NCBI RefSeq assembly: GCF_041624475.1 | Contig: NZ_JBFJUX010000004.1 | Location: 1 to 64,000, forward strand | DNA from: Litorivivens sp041624475 | Lineage (GTDB): Bacteria > Pseudomonadota > Gammaproteobacteria > Pseudomonadales > Spongiibacteraceae | Length of the DNA: 64,000 bases | Reading direction: 5' to 3' | In this document: positions 53,491 to 63,407 of the stretch, piece after piece | Numbering within the stretch: position 1 is the stretch's first letter | Layout of the letters: each line of letters begins with the position of its first letter | Translations under genes and position numbers: made by a program | The notes under the pieces: generated by a model | Seen by the model: the letters and a program-made list of their open reading frames with translations, nothing else | Told to the model about the DNA's origin: nothing | Database searches by the model: none

Positions 53491-55276
53491 ACGCAAAGGG
53501 ATTTTCTCGCGCATTGGCGGTTTTCTGGAAGGCCTGCGCCGTTTTCTGGTAAACACGGTTTTTCTGCTGTTTCTGGTGGTTTTGGGTTTTGCTCTGTTTG
53601 CCAAGGGGCCGACTCTGCCCGAGCGTTTTGCGCTGGAGCTGGATTTGCGCGGCCTGGTGGTTGACCAGCTCAGCCCCGCAGACCCGTTGTCGGAGTTGAT
53701 TGAAGGCGGGGCCCTGGCAGAAACCCGGCTGCAGGACAGCATCGATGCGATTGATCGGGCCAGCAGTGATGAGCGGGTACAGTTGCTGCTCCTGTCGCTT
53801 GGCGAGCTCGAACATATCGGCATGAGCAAGACCTCGGAACTGGCCGCCGCCATTGCCCGCTTCAAGGCAAGCGGCAAACCGGTGCTGGCGATCAGCGACG
53901 CCTATGATCAGGACAGCTACCTGCTGGCCAGCAACGCCGACGAGATCTACCTCAATCCGATGGGTGGTGTGGTTATCGAAGGCTTCTCGGTCTACCGCAA
54001 TTATTTCAAGGCCGCTCTCGACAAGTTGGCCATCGATTTTCACGTATTCCGTGTTGGCGAATTCAAGTCGGCCATGGAGCCCTTTGTGCGCGGGTCCATG
54101 TCAGAGGAAGCGCGCGACGCCAATCGGGCCTGGCTGGGTGATCTCTGGAGTGATTACCGCGAGCTGGTGACGGGCAACCGGGAACTGTCGCGTGAAGACT
54201 TTGAGCGCTACGTCAATCAGATCGACGCGGTGCTGGCTGAGCACCAAGGCAACTTTGCCGAGGCGGCGCGATCTTCGGCATTGGTTGATCAGGTGGTGAC
54301 CCAGCAGCAGTGGTCGGGGATGATGCGCAGCCGGGTTGGCAGCGACGCTGACGGCAACTTCAATCGGGTGGGTTTTCGCGAGTACCTGAGCCTGAGCGAT
54401 GCACCGCTGGAAACCACCACAGACTCGGTGGGCATTCTGGTGGCCCAGGGTGTTATTGCCGACGGTGAGATGGTCGACGGCATCGGCGGCGACAGTTTTT
54501 CCGAACTCGTGCGCCGGGCCCGGGATGACGACAGCATCAAATCGGTGGTGCTGCGCATCGACAGCGGTGGCGGCTCGGCCTTTGCGTCGGAGCAGATTCG
54601 TCAGGAGTTGATAGCCCTGAAGCAGAGCGGCAAGCCGCTGGTAGTGTCGATGGGCAGTGCGGCGGCTTCAGGCGGCTACTGGATTGCTGCCAACGCCGAT
54701 GAAATCTGGGCGACGCCGGCTACCATTACCGGCTCTATTGGCATTTTTGGCGCCTTTCCAACCATTCAGCGTAGTCTGGAAAAAATCGGTGTGACCACCG
54801 ATGGCGTCGGCACCACGGCGGTCGCCGGAGGTCTGCGCCCGGATCGCCCTCTGAACCCGGTGGTCAAACGCGCGCTGCAGTCGGGTATTGAGCACGGCTA
54901 TCAGCAGTTTTTGGATATAGTGGCCGAGGGCCGCGATATGCTGCCGGAGCAGGTGGACAAGATTGCTCAGGGTCGGGTGTGGACCGGCAGTGATGCGCGC
55001 CAGCTCGGATTGGTGGATCAGCTGGGCGGGCTGGAAGACGCCGTGGCCTCGGCTGCGAGCCTGGCGGGGCTGAGCGACTATCGCAAGGTATGGGTTGAGC
55101 CGACCCTGCCACCCTTGCAGGCGCTGGTCAGTCACTTTCTGGAGCAGACGGGTTTGGGGTCGCGCATTGCCTTGCCGCACTGGTGGTCGCCGGTTGGCGA
55201 GTTGTACCGCCAGTTGCAGGCGATGACCGATCCCGCCGGCATGTATGCCTACTGTGTAGAGTGCTCAGCGCCTTGA
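53483..55276 (+). CDS. sppA: signal peptide peptidase SppA, 67K type
   Basis: This 597-residue, double-domain S49 protease has an N-terminal membrane anchor (FLVNTVFLLFLVVLGFALFA). The catalytic Lys is in VFRVGEFKSAMEPF of the first repeat, and the Ser in VSMGSAAASGGYWIAA of the second. It degrades cleaved signal peptides in the inner membrane. The start at 53483 follows GGGGATACAG and overlaps the DUF2069 stop; an ATG 12 bases earlier is weaker. Confidence 0.95.
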   Translation: MSERKGIFSRIGGFLEGLRRFLVNTVFLLFLVVLGFALFAKGPTLPERFALELDLRGLVVDQLSPADPLSELIEGGALAETRLQDSIDAIDRASSDERVQLLLLSLGELEHIGMSKTSELAAAIARFKASGKPVLAISDAYDQDSYLLASNADEIYLNPMGGVVIEGFSVYRNYFKAALDKLAIDFHVFRVGEFKSAMEPFVRGSMSEEARDANRAWLGDLWSDYRELVTGNRELSREDFERYVNQIDAVLAEHQGNFAEAARSSALVDQVVTQQQWSGMMRSRVGSDADGNFNRVGFREYLSLSDAPLETTTDSVGILVAQGVIADGEMVDGIGGDSFSELVRRARDDDSIKSVVLRIDSGGGSAFASEQIRQELIALKQSGKPLVVSMGSAAASGGYWIAANADEIWATPATITGSIGIFGAFPTIQRSLEKIGVTTDGVGTTAVAGGLRPDRPLNPVVKRALQSGIEHGYQQFLDIVAEGRDMLPEQVDKIAQGRVWTGSDARQLGLVDQLGGLEDAVASAASLAGLSDYRKVWVEPTLPPLQALVSHFLEQTGLGSRIALPHWWSPVGELYRQLQAMTDPAGMYAYCVECSAP

Positions 55277-55312
55277 GGTGCTGAAGCGGTATATATCCCC
55301 AAGAATTGGCGC

Positions 55313-55624
55313 TTAGCCGAGATGCTGGCGCCAGGCCTCAAAGCCCCCGTCGACGCTGTAGACTTCGCTAAATCCCTGTTCGGCGAAGTACTGGGCCGCA
55401 CTCTGGCTGCTGTTGCCGTGATAGCAGTAAATGATCAGTGGTTGGTCGCGGCTGGCGTTGCGCATAAATTCTTCCACCGTATTGCCGTCCAGATGCGCAG
55501 CGCCTGGCACGTGCCCCATGGCAAAGGACTGGCCGTCGCGAATGTCTGCCAGCGTGCAGGTTTTTTCATGCAGCAGGGTTTGAGCGGTTTCGATAGAGAT
55601 GCGTTGAAATGCTGGTGTGGTCAT
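55313..55624 (-). CDS. glpE: thiosulfate sulfurtransferase, single-domain rhodanese
   Basis: The 103 residues form one rhodanese domain: TCTLADIRDGQSFAMGHVPGA and the active Cys in IIYCYHGNSSQSAAQYFAEQG, followed by SVDGGFEAWR. It resembles GlpE and moves sulfur from thiosulfate to cyanide or a thiol. It stands alone, between convergent sppA and divergent dgkA. Confidence 0.88.
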   Translation of the reverse strand: MTTPAFQRISIETAQTLLHEKTCTLADIRDGQSFAMGHVPGAAHLDGNTVEEFMRNASRDQPLIIYCYHGNSSQSAAQYFAEQGFSEVYSVDGGFEAWRQHLG

Positions 55625-55702
55625 GGAAGTTCACTGCGGGGGTTTGCGAAGCCTATAGGGTAACCGCTATGCTCCCTCGGCGAAATCGAAAATGAGTAGC
55701 CT

Positions 55703-56110
55703 GTGTCTCACCCCTCACCTCAATCCAAGCCGCCAAGTCCGCCCCGTTTTTCCCTGCGCACCCGCCTGCGCAGTTTTATATACGCATATCAGGGCATGTC
55801 GACCCTGTTGCGCGAGCAGCACAATGCGCGGATTCATGTCCTGGCGCTACTGGGCACTTTGGTTCTCGGTCTTTGGCTGAAGCTCAGTATTCAGGAGTGG
55901 TCGCTGATTTTGCTTGCCAGTGCGCTGGTCATGGGCTTTGAGGCGCTTAATTCAGCCCTTGAATACCTCTGTGACCGGGTTGAGCCGGCGCGCGACCCGC
56001 TGATCGGCAAAGCCAAGGATGTGGCAGCAAGCGCAGTGCTGATTGCCGCGCTGGCTGCCGCTGCCATCGGCGCGCTGATCTTTCTGCCTAAATTGCTGGT
56101 GCTGTTTTAA
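55703..56110 (+). CDS. dgkA: diacylglycerol kinase, prokaryotic DgkA family
   Basis: This 135-residue membrane protein has three helices. The signature EALNSALEYLCDRVEP...DPLIGKAKDVAASAVLIAA (quoted in parts) holds the conserved Glu, Asn and Lys-Asp. It phosphorylates diacylglycerol or undecaprenol. It seems to start with GTG; no strong Shine-Dalgarno is visible. The first 35 residues (SHPSPQSKPPSPPRFS) are longer than usual. It converges with the RND pump gene, overlapping by 4 bases. Confidence 0.88.
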   Translation: MSHPSPQSKPPSPPRFSLRTRLRSFIYAYQGMSTLLREQHNARIHVLALLGTLVLGLWLKLSIQEWSLILLASALVMGFEALNSALEYLCDRVEPARDPLIGKAKDVAASAVLIAALAAAAIGALIFLPKLLVLF

Positions 56111-59100
56111 GCCTGAGCAGGCTGCGCGGCTTCTTCCGGTGATTGCTCCGGGGCGCCGGTCAGATCCTGCAGGATCACATACAGGCAGGGAATCAGCACC
56201 AGCGTAATCACCGTCGCAAAGATAATCCCAAAGCCCAGTGATACTGCCATCGGTATCAGGAACTGGGCCTGCACGCTGGTTTCCAGCAGCATGGGCGCCA
56301 GCCCGAAAAAGGTGGTCAGTGAGGTCAGCATGATGGCGCGATAGCGCTGGGTGCCGGATTGCACCACCGCCTCGATCACCGGCGTGCCATTGGCAATGGC
56401 GCGATTGATAAAATCCACCATGATCAGGCTGTCATTCACCACCACGCCGGACAGGGCGATAATGCCGAAGAAGGACATCATGTCGATGGGCAGGCCCATA
56501 AACAGGTGGCCGATGATGGCGCCGATAATGCCAAAGGGGATGACCCCCATAATAATAATTGGCTGCAGGTAAGACTTGAGCGGAACCGCCAGCAGGGCGT
56601 AGATGCCGAACAGAGCCAGCGCAAAGCCGACAAACAGGCTGTTAAACACCTTGGCGGACTCTTCGGTCATGCCGTCGGCCTGATAGTCCAGCCCGGGATA
56701 GCGTTGTTTCAGCTGGGGCAGGTAGGTGGCGATCAGGTCGCTGGCAATGCTGTCGGGCTCGGCGTAGTTGCGATCGACCGCAGCGCCGACGGTCACAGCG
56801 CGCTCGCCATCAATACGGGTCAGCTTGCTGAAGCCGGGTTCGATGCTGGCATTGGCCAGTACCGAGAAAGGCACGAAATTGCCGTCGCCGGTTTGCAGGT
56901 AGAGATTCTCCAGATCCGATATGGCTTCGCGCTCTTCCTTGGGCAGGCGAGCCATGACTTTCACTTCGTCGTTACCGCGCTGCATGCGCTGGGCCTCTGC
57001 GCCGTAGAACGCGTGGCGCACCTGGGTGGCGATATCGGCAAGACTGATGCCGAGGGCTTCGGCCATGGGTTTGGTGCTGAGAACGATTTCGTCCTGCGAT
57101 GCATCGGCGCTGTTGCGCACGTCATAGGCGCCGTCATAGGTTTCCAGATGGGCGGCAAAGTCTCGCGCGGCGGCTTTCAGTTGCTCCGGCGAATTGCTGA
57201 TCAGCTTGAACTGCACATCCTGACCGCCGCCCATATCCTGCGCGGTGGATACAGAAATTACCCGGGCGCCCGGGATGGCGCCGATTTTTTCGCGCCAGCG
57301 CTTGGCCAACTCGTCGCTGCCCATGCTGCGCTGTTGGGCCTTGGTCAGTTCTGCCATGAAATTGACGAAACGACCGCCATAGGCATAGGCAAAGATGTGT
57401 TTGATCAATCCCTGTTCATTACCGGTCTGTTCGATGTAGTCGCCATTGACCGCGGTAATAGCGTCGTTGAAGGCACGATAACCGGCCAAAAGCTGAGCTT
57501 CAGTGGTGCCCTCCGCCATTTCCAATTTGGCTTGTATAAAGTCATTAGGCAGAGAGGGCATCATCACCAGTCTGACCAGACCGCCGGCAACGAGGCCGCC
57601 GGCCAGAATCATGGCGGCGACAAAAACCGAGGCGGTGATGTAGCGGTTTTTTATCGCGCGATTGAGAAAAGGTTTGTAAACACCCTGGACAAAGGTTTGC
57701 AGCAGTCCGTTACAGCCCTTTTGCAGTCTGTCGGTTAGGGCGAAAAAGCCTTTTTTTGACGGTTTGGAGTGAACCAGGTGGGCCGGCAGAATCAATTTCG
57801 ATTCAATCAGCGAAAAGCTCAGGCAGCACAACACCACCCAGCCAAAGGCGGCGGGGAAGGGGGCAAATACGCCATCGGCAAAGAGGGTAGGCAGGAAGGC
57901 CATGATGGTGGTGAGTACACCGAAGGTGGCGGGGGTGGCGACCCGCTTGGCACCGGCAATAATCGCGTCGGTACTGTGGCCGTATTGCTGCGAAAAATTG
58001 CCTGCGCTTTCGCCGATGATAATGGCGTCGTCAACCACGATACCCAGCACCAGTATGAAGCCAAACAGGCTGATCATATTGAGGCTGACATCGATCATCG
58101 GAGTGCTCATCATGGCGAAGGTGCCGAGGAAGCACAGCGGCAACCCCACCATCACCCAGAAGGCGAGTTTGATATCGAGGAACAGGGTCAGAATGATAAA
58201 CACCAGCAGCGCACCCATGCCGAGGTTTTTCAGCATCATGCCCAGGCGCCCTTCGAGGTAGTAGGAAATGTCGGCCCAGTAGGCGATGTTCACGCCCTCG
58301 GGCAGTTCGAGTTTCTTGCGCTCGACGTAGGCCTTGGCAGAGTCCGCAACTTTCAAAAGATCCTGTTCGTCGGCGGCGTAGACGGTAACGCCCATGCTGA
58401 AACCGCCGTTAAACAGCGAGAAGCCGTTCGATTCTTCAAAGCCGTCATTGATCGTGGCGATATCGCCGAGATTGAGGCGGGTGCCGTCCGGGTAGGTAAT
58501 TAGCGGAATGCGCTCAAATTCGTGCTGGCGATAGGCCTGCCCCTTGGTGCGCAGCATAATCTCGCCAGTATCGGTTTTGATTGCGCCGCCCGGCAGGTTT
58601 AATGACGAGCCGCGAATGGCGGCGGCCACCTGAGCGAGTGACAGGTTGTATTTGAGCAGGTTGGCCTCGGGCACTTCGACCGAGACTTCGTAATTTCTGC
58701 CGCCGAAAACGTCCGCTATTCGGATCTCGGGCTCCTGCAAAAGCTCGTTTTTAATCTGGTCGACCAGCGATTTCATATCGCGCTCGGACAGGTTGCCCCA
58801 TATCTGGATATTGGCTGCGTGCTCCTTGAATTCCAGATGTTTGATGACGGGCTTTTCCGACTCTTCCGGCAGATTGGCGATGCCGTCAACAGCGCTTTTA
58901 ACTTCGTCCAGAACCTCGTTGATATCGACCTTGTCATTGATGTCGAGAGTCAGGGTAGCCATGGATTCCTGAGCGGTTGCCTGCAGGCTCTCGATGTCGT
59001 CGATATCTTTCAGGGATTCTTCTATTTTCAGAATAATGCCCAGCTCGACTTCTTCTGGCGACGCGCCGGGGTAGGGCACGGTGATCTGAATGGTGCTGGT

Positions 59101-59244
59101 TTCAAATTTAGGTTGAACGGTTTTGGGGAGCTTCGTGATCGCACCAATACCGGTAACCAGAATAAGCGCCATCAGCAGGTTGGCGGCCACAGAATTGCGT
59201 GCGAACCAGGCAATCAGGCCGCGGTGGGTATCGATGTTTTCCAT
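56107..59244 (-). CDS. RND-family efflux permease (AcrB-like)
   Basis: The 1045-residue length is full for RND pumps. Its N-terminus is RGLIAWFARNSVAANLLMALILV, the proton-relay helix has LGIVVDDAIIIGE, and there are two large periplasmic domains and twelve predicted helices. It groups with hydrophobic/amphiphilic exporters of the type often paired with a single adaptor, not the metal type. It exports drugs, fatty acids or signals; the substrate is not evident. The adaptor gene ends one base upstream. No outer-membrane channel gene is adjacent. Confidence 0.9.
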   Translation of the reverse strand: MENIDTHRGLIAWFARNSVAANLLMALILVTGIGAITKLPKTVQPKFETSTIQITVPYPGASPEEVELGIILKIEESLKDIDDIESLQATAQESMATLTLDINDKVDINEVLDEVKSAVDGIANLPEESEKPVIKHLEFKEHAANIQIWGNLSERDMKSLVDQIKNELLQEPEIRIADVFGGRNYEVSVEVPEANLLKYNLSLAQVAAAIRGSSLNLPGGAIKTDTGEIMLRTKGQAYRQHEFERIPLITYPDGTRLNLGDIATINDGFEESNGFSLFNGGFSMGVTVYAADEQDLLKVADSAKAYVERKKLELPEGVNIAYWADISYYLEGRLGMMLKNLGMGALLVFIILTLFLDIKLAFWVMVGLPLCFLGTFAMMSTPMIDVSLNMISLFGFILVLGIVVDDAIIIGESAGNFSQQYGHSTDAIIAGAKRVATPATFGVLTTIMAFLPTLFADGVFAPFPAAFGWVVLCCLSFSLIESKLILPAHLVHSKPSKKGFFALTDRLQKGCNGLLQTFVQGVYKPFLNRAIKNRYITASVFVAAMILAGGLVAGGLVRLVMMPSLPNDFIQAKLEMAEGTTEAQLLAGYRAFNDAITAVNGDYIEQTGNEQGLIKHIFAYAYGGRFVNFMAELTKAQQRSMGSDELAKRWREKIGAIPGARVISVSTAQDMGGGQDVQFKLISNSPEQLKAAARDFAAHLETYDGAYDVRNSADASQDEIVLSTKPMAEALGISLADIATQVRHAFYGAEAQRMQRGNDEVKVMARLPKEEREAISDLENLYLQTGDGNFVPFSVLANASIEPGFSKLTRIDGERAVTVGAAVDRNYAEPDSIASDLIATYLPQLKQRYPGLDYQADGMTEESAKVFNSLFVGFALALFGIYALLAVPLKSYLQPIIIMGVIPFGIIGAIIGHLFMGLPIDMMSFFGIIALSGVVVNDSLIMVDFINRAIANGTPVIEAVVQSGTQRYRAIMLTSLTTFFGLAPMLLETSVQAQFLIPMAVSLGFGIIFATVITLVLIPCLYVILQDLTGAPEQSPEEAAQPAQA

Positions 59245-59245
59245 C

Positions 59246-60487
59246 TTAAGCCCCTTTATCCGCGCCGCGACTGTTTGAGGTGGTTGCTGACTTGGCGGAC
59301 AGCAGCGAACTGGTTTTGACGGAGCTGTTCAGTTTTACTTCAGTCCCGGCCACCGCATGGGGCGCGGAAGACAGAGAGACCCGCTCGCCATCTTCCAGCC
59401 CCTGATAGATATAAGCCAGCGTGCCATCGGTGCGCAGCAGCTTTACCTGGCGGTTGATCAGGCGGTTGCGATCATCCACTACCCACACCTGATTGCCGGT
59501 GCGCAGAATGTGTCGCGGCAGTACCACAATGTCAGACATGGTTTTGCCGGAAATCGAGGCCTGAACAAAGGTGCCGATTCTGAGCGGGCTGGAACGCTCG
59601 GTTTTCATGCCGTAGGGGTCAGATACCTCGGCCACTGCGAACAGCACGCGGCTGCGCTCGTCGAGTACCCCTTCCGTGCGCACCAGTTGCGCGGGCCACT
59701 CAAGCACCTGATCACCCATTCGAGCGCTCAGGGTCACCGCCGGCAGCTGCGTCGGATCGGCAGCGATGGAGGGCAGGTTAAGGTAGTTCAGGCGGTCGTC
59801 GGGGATCGGCAGTCTGACTTCAACGCGATCGATCGCAAAGGTTTTGGCGAGTTGGGTGCCCACGCTGACATATTGGCCGATGTCCACGTGCTTCTGCTGC
59901 ACCATGCCGTCGTAGGGCAGACGTAAAGTGGTGCGTTCGAGATTGTCGCGGGCGCGGATCAGGTCGGCTTCGGCGGAGTCGAGTTGGGCCTGGGCTTCGG
60001 CCAGTTGTGGCTTGCGCTGAGCCAGGGCATCGGCTTCGCTGTTGCGCTTGACGCCATTGGAGAATTTGAGCCAGTCCCGGTAAGCCACTTCGGCGCGGCC
60101 TTTTTCGAGTGCGAGATTGCTTTTCGCGCTGGCAACGGCGGCTTCGGCGCGCTTGAGTTCCGCCCGGTAGTCTCGGTCGTCGATCTGCAGCAGCATATCG
60201 CCGGCTTCGAAAAAGCCGCCAGCCTTGAATTTGTCGGACACCTCAACCACCCGGCCCGATACCTCGGCAATCAGCAGGGTCTGGGTGCGGGCACTTACCG
60301 TGCCTTGAGAGTCAATACTGATGGGAACATCCTGCTTAACGACTTCAGCGACATCCACCACCAGCGGTGTGGATTCGACTTCCACCTTGGCAGGCTCTGG
60401 GCGATTGAGATAGAGGACAACAGCGCCTGCAACGGCCAGACCGAGAATGGCGCTACAGACAAACAGATTGGAAACGACTCTACCCAC
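59246..60487 (-). CDS. RND efflux periplasmic adaptor protein
   Basis: This 413-residue protein has an N-terminal anchor or signal (LFVCSAILGLAVAGAVVLYL), then the lipoyl and barrel pattern QDVPISIDSQGTVSARTQTL and a long helical hairpin (about 100-175). IAEVSGRVVEVSDKFKAGGFFE is the typical first barrel. It bridges its RND permease to the outer membrane. It leads a two-gene operon with the pump. Confidence 0.88.
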   Translation of the reverse strand: MGRVVSNLFVCSAILGLAVAGAVVLYLNRPEPAKVEVESTPLVVDVAEVVKQDVPISIDSQGTVSARTQTLLIAEVSGRVVEVSDKFKAGGFFEAGDMLLQIDDRDYRAELKRAEAAVASAKSNLALEKGRAEVAYRDWLKFSNGVKRNSEADALAQRKPQLAEAQAQLDSAEADLIRARDNLERTTLRLPYDGMVQQKHVDIGQYVSVGTQLAKTFAIDRVEVRLPIPDDRLNYLNLPSIAADPTQLPAVTLSARMGDQVLEWPAQLVRTEGVLDERSRVLFAVAEVSDPYGMKTERSSPLRIGTFVQASISGKTMSDIVVLPRHILRTGNQVWVVDDRNRLINRQVKLLRTDGTLAYIYQGLEDGERVSLSSAPHAVAGTEVKLNSSVKTSSLLSAKSATTSNSRGADKGA

Positions 60488-60710
60488 AGGATGCTCTCAA
60501 AAAAATTATAAGGATTACAGCGTTTTATAGCACGCCGGTGGGTGTGGATCATTACCGGAGGCTTACCGACGGGTTACTGTTGGTGCACTGGCGTGGCGCT
60601 ATTTTACGGCAATCTGGCAAAAACGGACGATGTTTTTACCGGCGTGGCCAATGCTATAGTCCGCCCTCGGACAAAACCCCATCAACACGCTTGGATAACA
60701 GGACATCATC

Positions 60711-61169
60711 ATGACCAGAGTTTTCACCCATCCCGCAGAGCTGAAAGAAGCGCAGGGCGAACACCTCGGCTGCAGCGAGTGGCTGGAAATCGATCAGAAT
60801 CGCATCAATCTGTTTGCGGATGCCACCGGCGATCACCAGTGGATTCACGTCGACCCCGAGCGCGCCAAAGACGGCCCCTTCGGCAAATGCATTGCCCACG
60901 GCTACCTGACTTTGTCGCTGGTTAACCTGTTTCTGCCGCAGATTATCGACGTGCAGGGTATTTCCATGGGGGTGAATGTAGGCTGCGAGAAAATCCGCTT
61001 CCCCTCACCGGTGCCGGTGGGCTCGCGGGTGCGCGGCAGTGGTGAGCTGGTATCGGTAGAAGAAGTGAAAGGTGGTATTCAATCGGTGGTGCGCGTTACC
61101 GTCGAAATTGAAGGTCAAGACAAGCCCGCCTGTGTGGTTGATACCATCAGCCGCTATTTTCCGGAATAG
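60711..61169 (+). CDS. MaoC-family (R)-specific enoyl-CoA hydratase-like protein
   Basis: The 152-residue hot-dog fold has the hydratase motif FADATGDHQWIHVDPERA (Asp-His pair) and GPFGKCIAHGYLTLSL. This is the NodN/MaoC single-domain type that hydrates enoyl-CoA. AGGACATCATC precedes the ATG. It stands alone, divergent from the RND pair. Confidence 0.9.
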   Translation: MTRVFTHPAELKEAQGEHLGCSEWLEIDQNRINLFADATGDHQWIHVDPERAKDGPFGKCIAHGYLTLSLVNLFLPQIIDVQGISMGVNVGCEKIRFPSPVPVGSRVRGSGELVSVEEVKGGIQSVVRVTVEIEGQDKPACVVDTISRYFPE

Positions 61170-61270
61170 GGCAGCGCGCCCGGCCGCTATCGCGACATGC
61201 GATAGCGGCGTTTGGCATTCACCGGACGCTCGGCAATAATGGTCGCATAATCATAATAAGGCAGCCGCTC

Positions 61271-62113
61271 ATGCAGCATCTCAAACGCTATTTTGTCGTT
61301 CCTTTTCTGCTGTGCTGTGTTCTGGCCAGTGCGCATACGCTTTGGCATATCGCGACCACGTCGTCGGTTGATCCCGCCTGGTATGGCGCGGCTATCGCAC
61401 TGCTACCGATGCTGGGCTTTATGATTTTTCTCGGAATCGGTTCGCGGGCGCGAACCTCTGCGCGGATGCCTCTGCAATGTCTGGCGGCAGTGGCAGGTGC
61501 GCTGCTGACCTTGATGGGTGAGCAGCCGGCGCTGCCGATGGTGTATGCCTGGCTGCTGGGGCTGGGCGGCGTCAGTGCCTACGTTTTCTGGTATTCGCGT
61601 TTGGGGCGTGATGCCAACAGCGTTCTGGTTGTAGGCGAGCCACTGCCGGAGTTTGAACTCGAGGATACGGATGGCAATGCCATTAGCTCCAGGCGCTTTC
61701 TCGGTCGCAAAGCAGTGCTGCTGTTTTATCGCGGCAACTGGTGCCCCTTGTGTGTCGCCCAGGTGCGCGAGCTGGCCGATCAATACAGTGAGCTGGCCGA
61801 TCGCGGCGCCGATGTGATACTGATCAGTCCGCAGCCGCACAAGCAGACCCGAGAGCTGGCGGCGCGTTTTGATGTGCCGCTGCAGTTTTATGTGGATCGG
61901 GGTGGTCGCGCCTCGCGGCAATTGGATATCCTGCACAAGGATGGCATAGCGCTGGGCATCAGCGGTTACGGCAATGACACGGTGCTGCCCACGGTACTGA
62001 TTACCGACGAGGCGGGTACGTTGTTATACGCGGACCTGACCGATAACTACCGGGTGCGACCCGAGCCCGCTACTTTTCTCTCGATACTGGACAAGGACAC
62101 CGCACATGCCTGA
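61271..62113 (+). CDS. membrane-anchored peroxiredoxin-like protein
   Basis: This 280-residue protein has four predicted membrane helices in residues 1-115 (FVVPFLLCCVLASAHTLW, AALLPMLGFMIFLG-type, AVAGALLTLM, AWLLGLGGVSAYVFW). An AhpC/TSA-type domain follows with FYRGNWCPLCVAQVRELA. The CPLC is a redox site. The catalytic domain probably faces one side of the inner membrane. AAGG lies upstream of the ATG. The Nudix gene overlaps its end by 8 bases. Confidence 0.82.
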   Translation: MQHLKRYFVVPFLLCCVLASAHTLWHIATTSSVDPAWYGAAIALLPMLGFMIFLGIGSRARTSARMPLQCLAAVAGALLTLMGEQPALPMVYAWLLGLGGVSAYVFWYSRLGRDANSVLVVGEPLPEFELEDTDGNAISSRRFLGRKAVLLFYRGNWCPLCVAQVRELADQYSELADRGADVILISPQPHKQTRELAARFDVPLQFYVDRGGRASRQLDILHKDGIALGISGYGNDTVLPTVLITDEAGTLLYADLTDNYRVRPEPATFLSILDKDTAHA

Positions 62114-62777
62114 AGGCACTGCCATACGCCCGGCGGCGACGCTGGTTTTGCTGCGCGAATCGGCGGGGCAACTCGAAACCCTGTTGCTGAGACGCAAAAG
62201 TAAAAGCGGCAAGGGGGCCTGGGTTTTTCCCGGCGGTGTGGTGGAGCCGCAAGACGGTAGTGAAGGTGACGAGGAACTGGCCGCCCGTATGGCCGCGGTG
62301 CGTGAAACCCGGGAAGAGGCGGGGATCGACGTCGACCCGGAGTCGCTGCAGTTTATTTCCCACTGGACCACACCCGATGCACCGGAAGTCTCGAAGAAAC
62401 GGTTTTCTACCTGGTTTTTTCTCAGCGCTCAGCCGGTGGCGGACATCGAAGTGGACAATGAAGAGATCGACGCTTACCGCTGGGTAATCCCCGAACAGGC
62501 GATTGCAGAGCACGTGGCGGGCGAGCTGAAAATGCTGCCGCCAACGATTGTGACCCTCACCGAACTGGCTGATTGCATTGACGCGGCAGCGGCTGAAGCG
62601 TTTTATCGGCGACGCGAAGTGCCTTATATCGCACCGCGACTGGCCACCGTCGATGACAAGATTTGTATGTTGTACGCCGGTGATGCGGGCTACGAGTCGA
62701 CAGATGCTTCGGTGCCGGGCTCACGCAACCGCTGTTGGCTGGAAGGCCATTGCTGGCGCTACGAGTACGAGGACTGA
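62106..62777 (+). CDS. Nudix hydrolase
   Basis: This 223-residue protein has a Nudix box spanning GGVVEPQD...AAVRETREEAGIDVD with the RExxxEEAG core (RETREEAGI). An insertion lengthens the first part (GSEGDEELAARM). The C-terminal 60 residues are family-specific. It would split a nucleoside diphosphate derivative; the substrate is unknown. It is translationally coupled to the peroxiredoxin-like gene. Confidence 0.9.
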   Translation: MPEGTAIRPAATLVLLRESAGQLETLLLRRKSKSGKGAWVFPGGVVEPQDGSEGDEELAARMAAVRETREEAGIDVDPESLQFISHWTTPDAPEVSKKRFSTWFFLSAQPVADIEVDNEEIDAYRWVIPEQAIAEHVAGELKMLPPTIVTLTELADCIDAAAAEAFYRRREVPYIAPRLATVDDKICMLYAGDAGYESTDASVPGSRNRCWLEGHCWRYEYED

Positions 62778-62824
62778 CCGCGGCAGCGGCGTTTTCGCTT
62801 TTAGGTAAGACATCCGACCGCCAA

Positions 62825-63406
62825 TCAAAGATTCCCCACTCGCCAGCGCCGCTCCCAGGCATCAAAGACCCGCCGGGGATACCAGTATTTGCCGTAGCTG
62901 CCGTTATAACGCGCCAGCGCATGCATCAGGTTGCCTTTTTCTTTCTCCACATAATATTGAAGAATGCGACAGCCGTAGCGCAGGTTGGTGTATGGGTCGG
63001 TGAGGTTGTCTTCCGGGCGGCCAATTTCATTTTTCCAGAAAGGCATAATCTGCATTAGACCCTGGGCGCCGGCACTGGAGACCGCGTAGCGGTCAAAGGC
63101 GCTTTCCACCTCAATCAATGCCAGCACCAGATCGGGTTTCAGATTGGCGGCGCGGGCTTCCTGATGCACGGCCCGGAGCAAGTCGAGGCGGGTTTGCGGG
63201 TCGTCGATAAAACGCTCCAGCCGCCCGGACATATCCAGAAGCCAGACCTCGGCGTCAAAGCGATCCCGAAAGCTGCTTGCTTCATTAATCGTGCTGATCA
63301 GGAACTGGCGCAGTTCAGTGCGCTCTGCATCGCCGCTCGCCGGCTGGGCGCCCACAGCTGCGGCCCAGAACCACAACAGCAGAACCAGCAGTTTTGGGCC
63401 CGGCAA
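62825..63406 (-). CDS. lytic transglycosylase (SLT domain), exported
   Basis: This 193-residue protein has a signal peptide (MPGPKLLVLLLWFWAAAVGA) and a Slt/MltE-type domain with the catalytic Glu in LALIEVESAFDRYAVSSAGAQG and the motif GLMQIMPFW, followed by NLRYGCRILQYYV and ARYNGSYG. It cleaves peptidoglycan between MurNAc and GlcNAc. A TTG at 63406 is chosen: GAGG lies upstream and the signal is normal. It begins inside the last codons region of proS, one base before its stop codon end. Confidence 0.85.
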   Translation of the reverse strand: MPGPKLLVLLLWFWAAAVGAQPASGDAERTELRQFLISTINEASSFRDRFDAEVWLLDMSGRLERFIDDPQTRLDLLRAVHQEARAANLKPDLVLALIEVESAFDRYAVSSAGAQGLMQIMPFWKNEIGRPEDNLTDPYTNLRYGCRILQYYVEKEKGNLMHALARYNGSYGKYWYPRRVFDAWERRWRVGNL

Positions 63407-63407
63407 T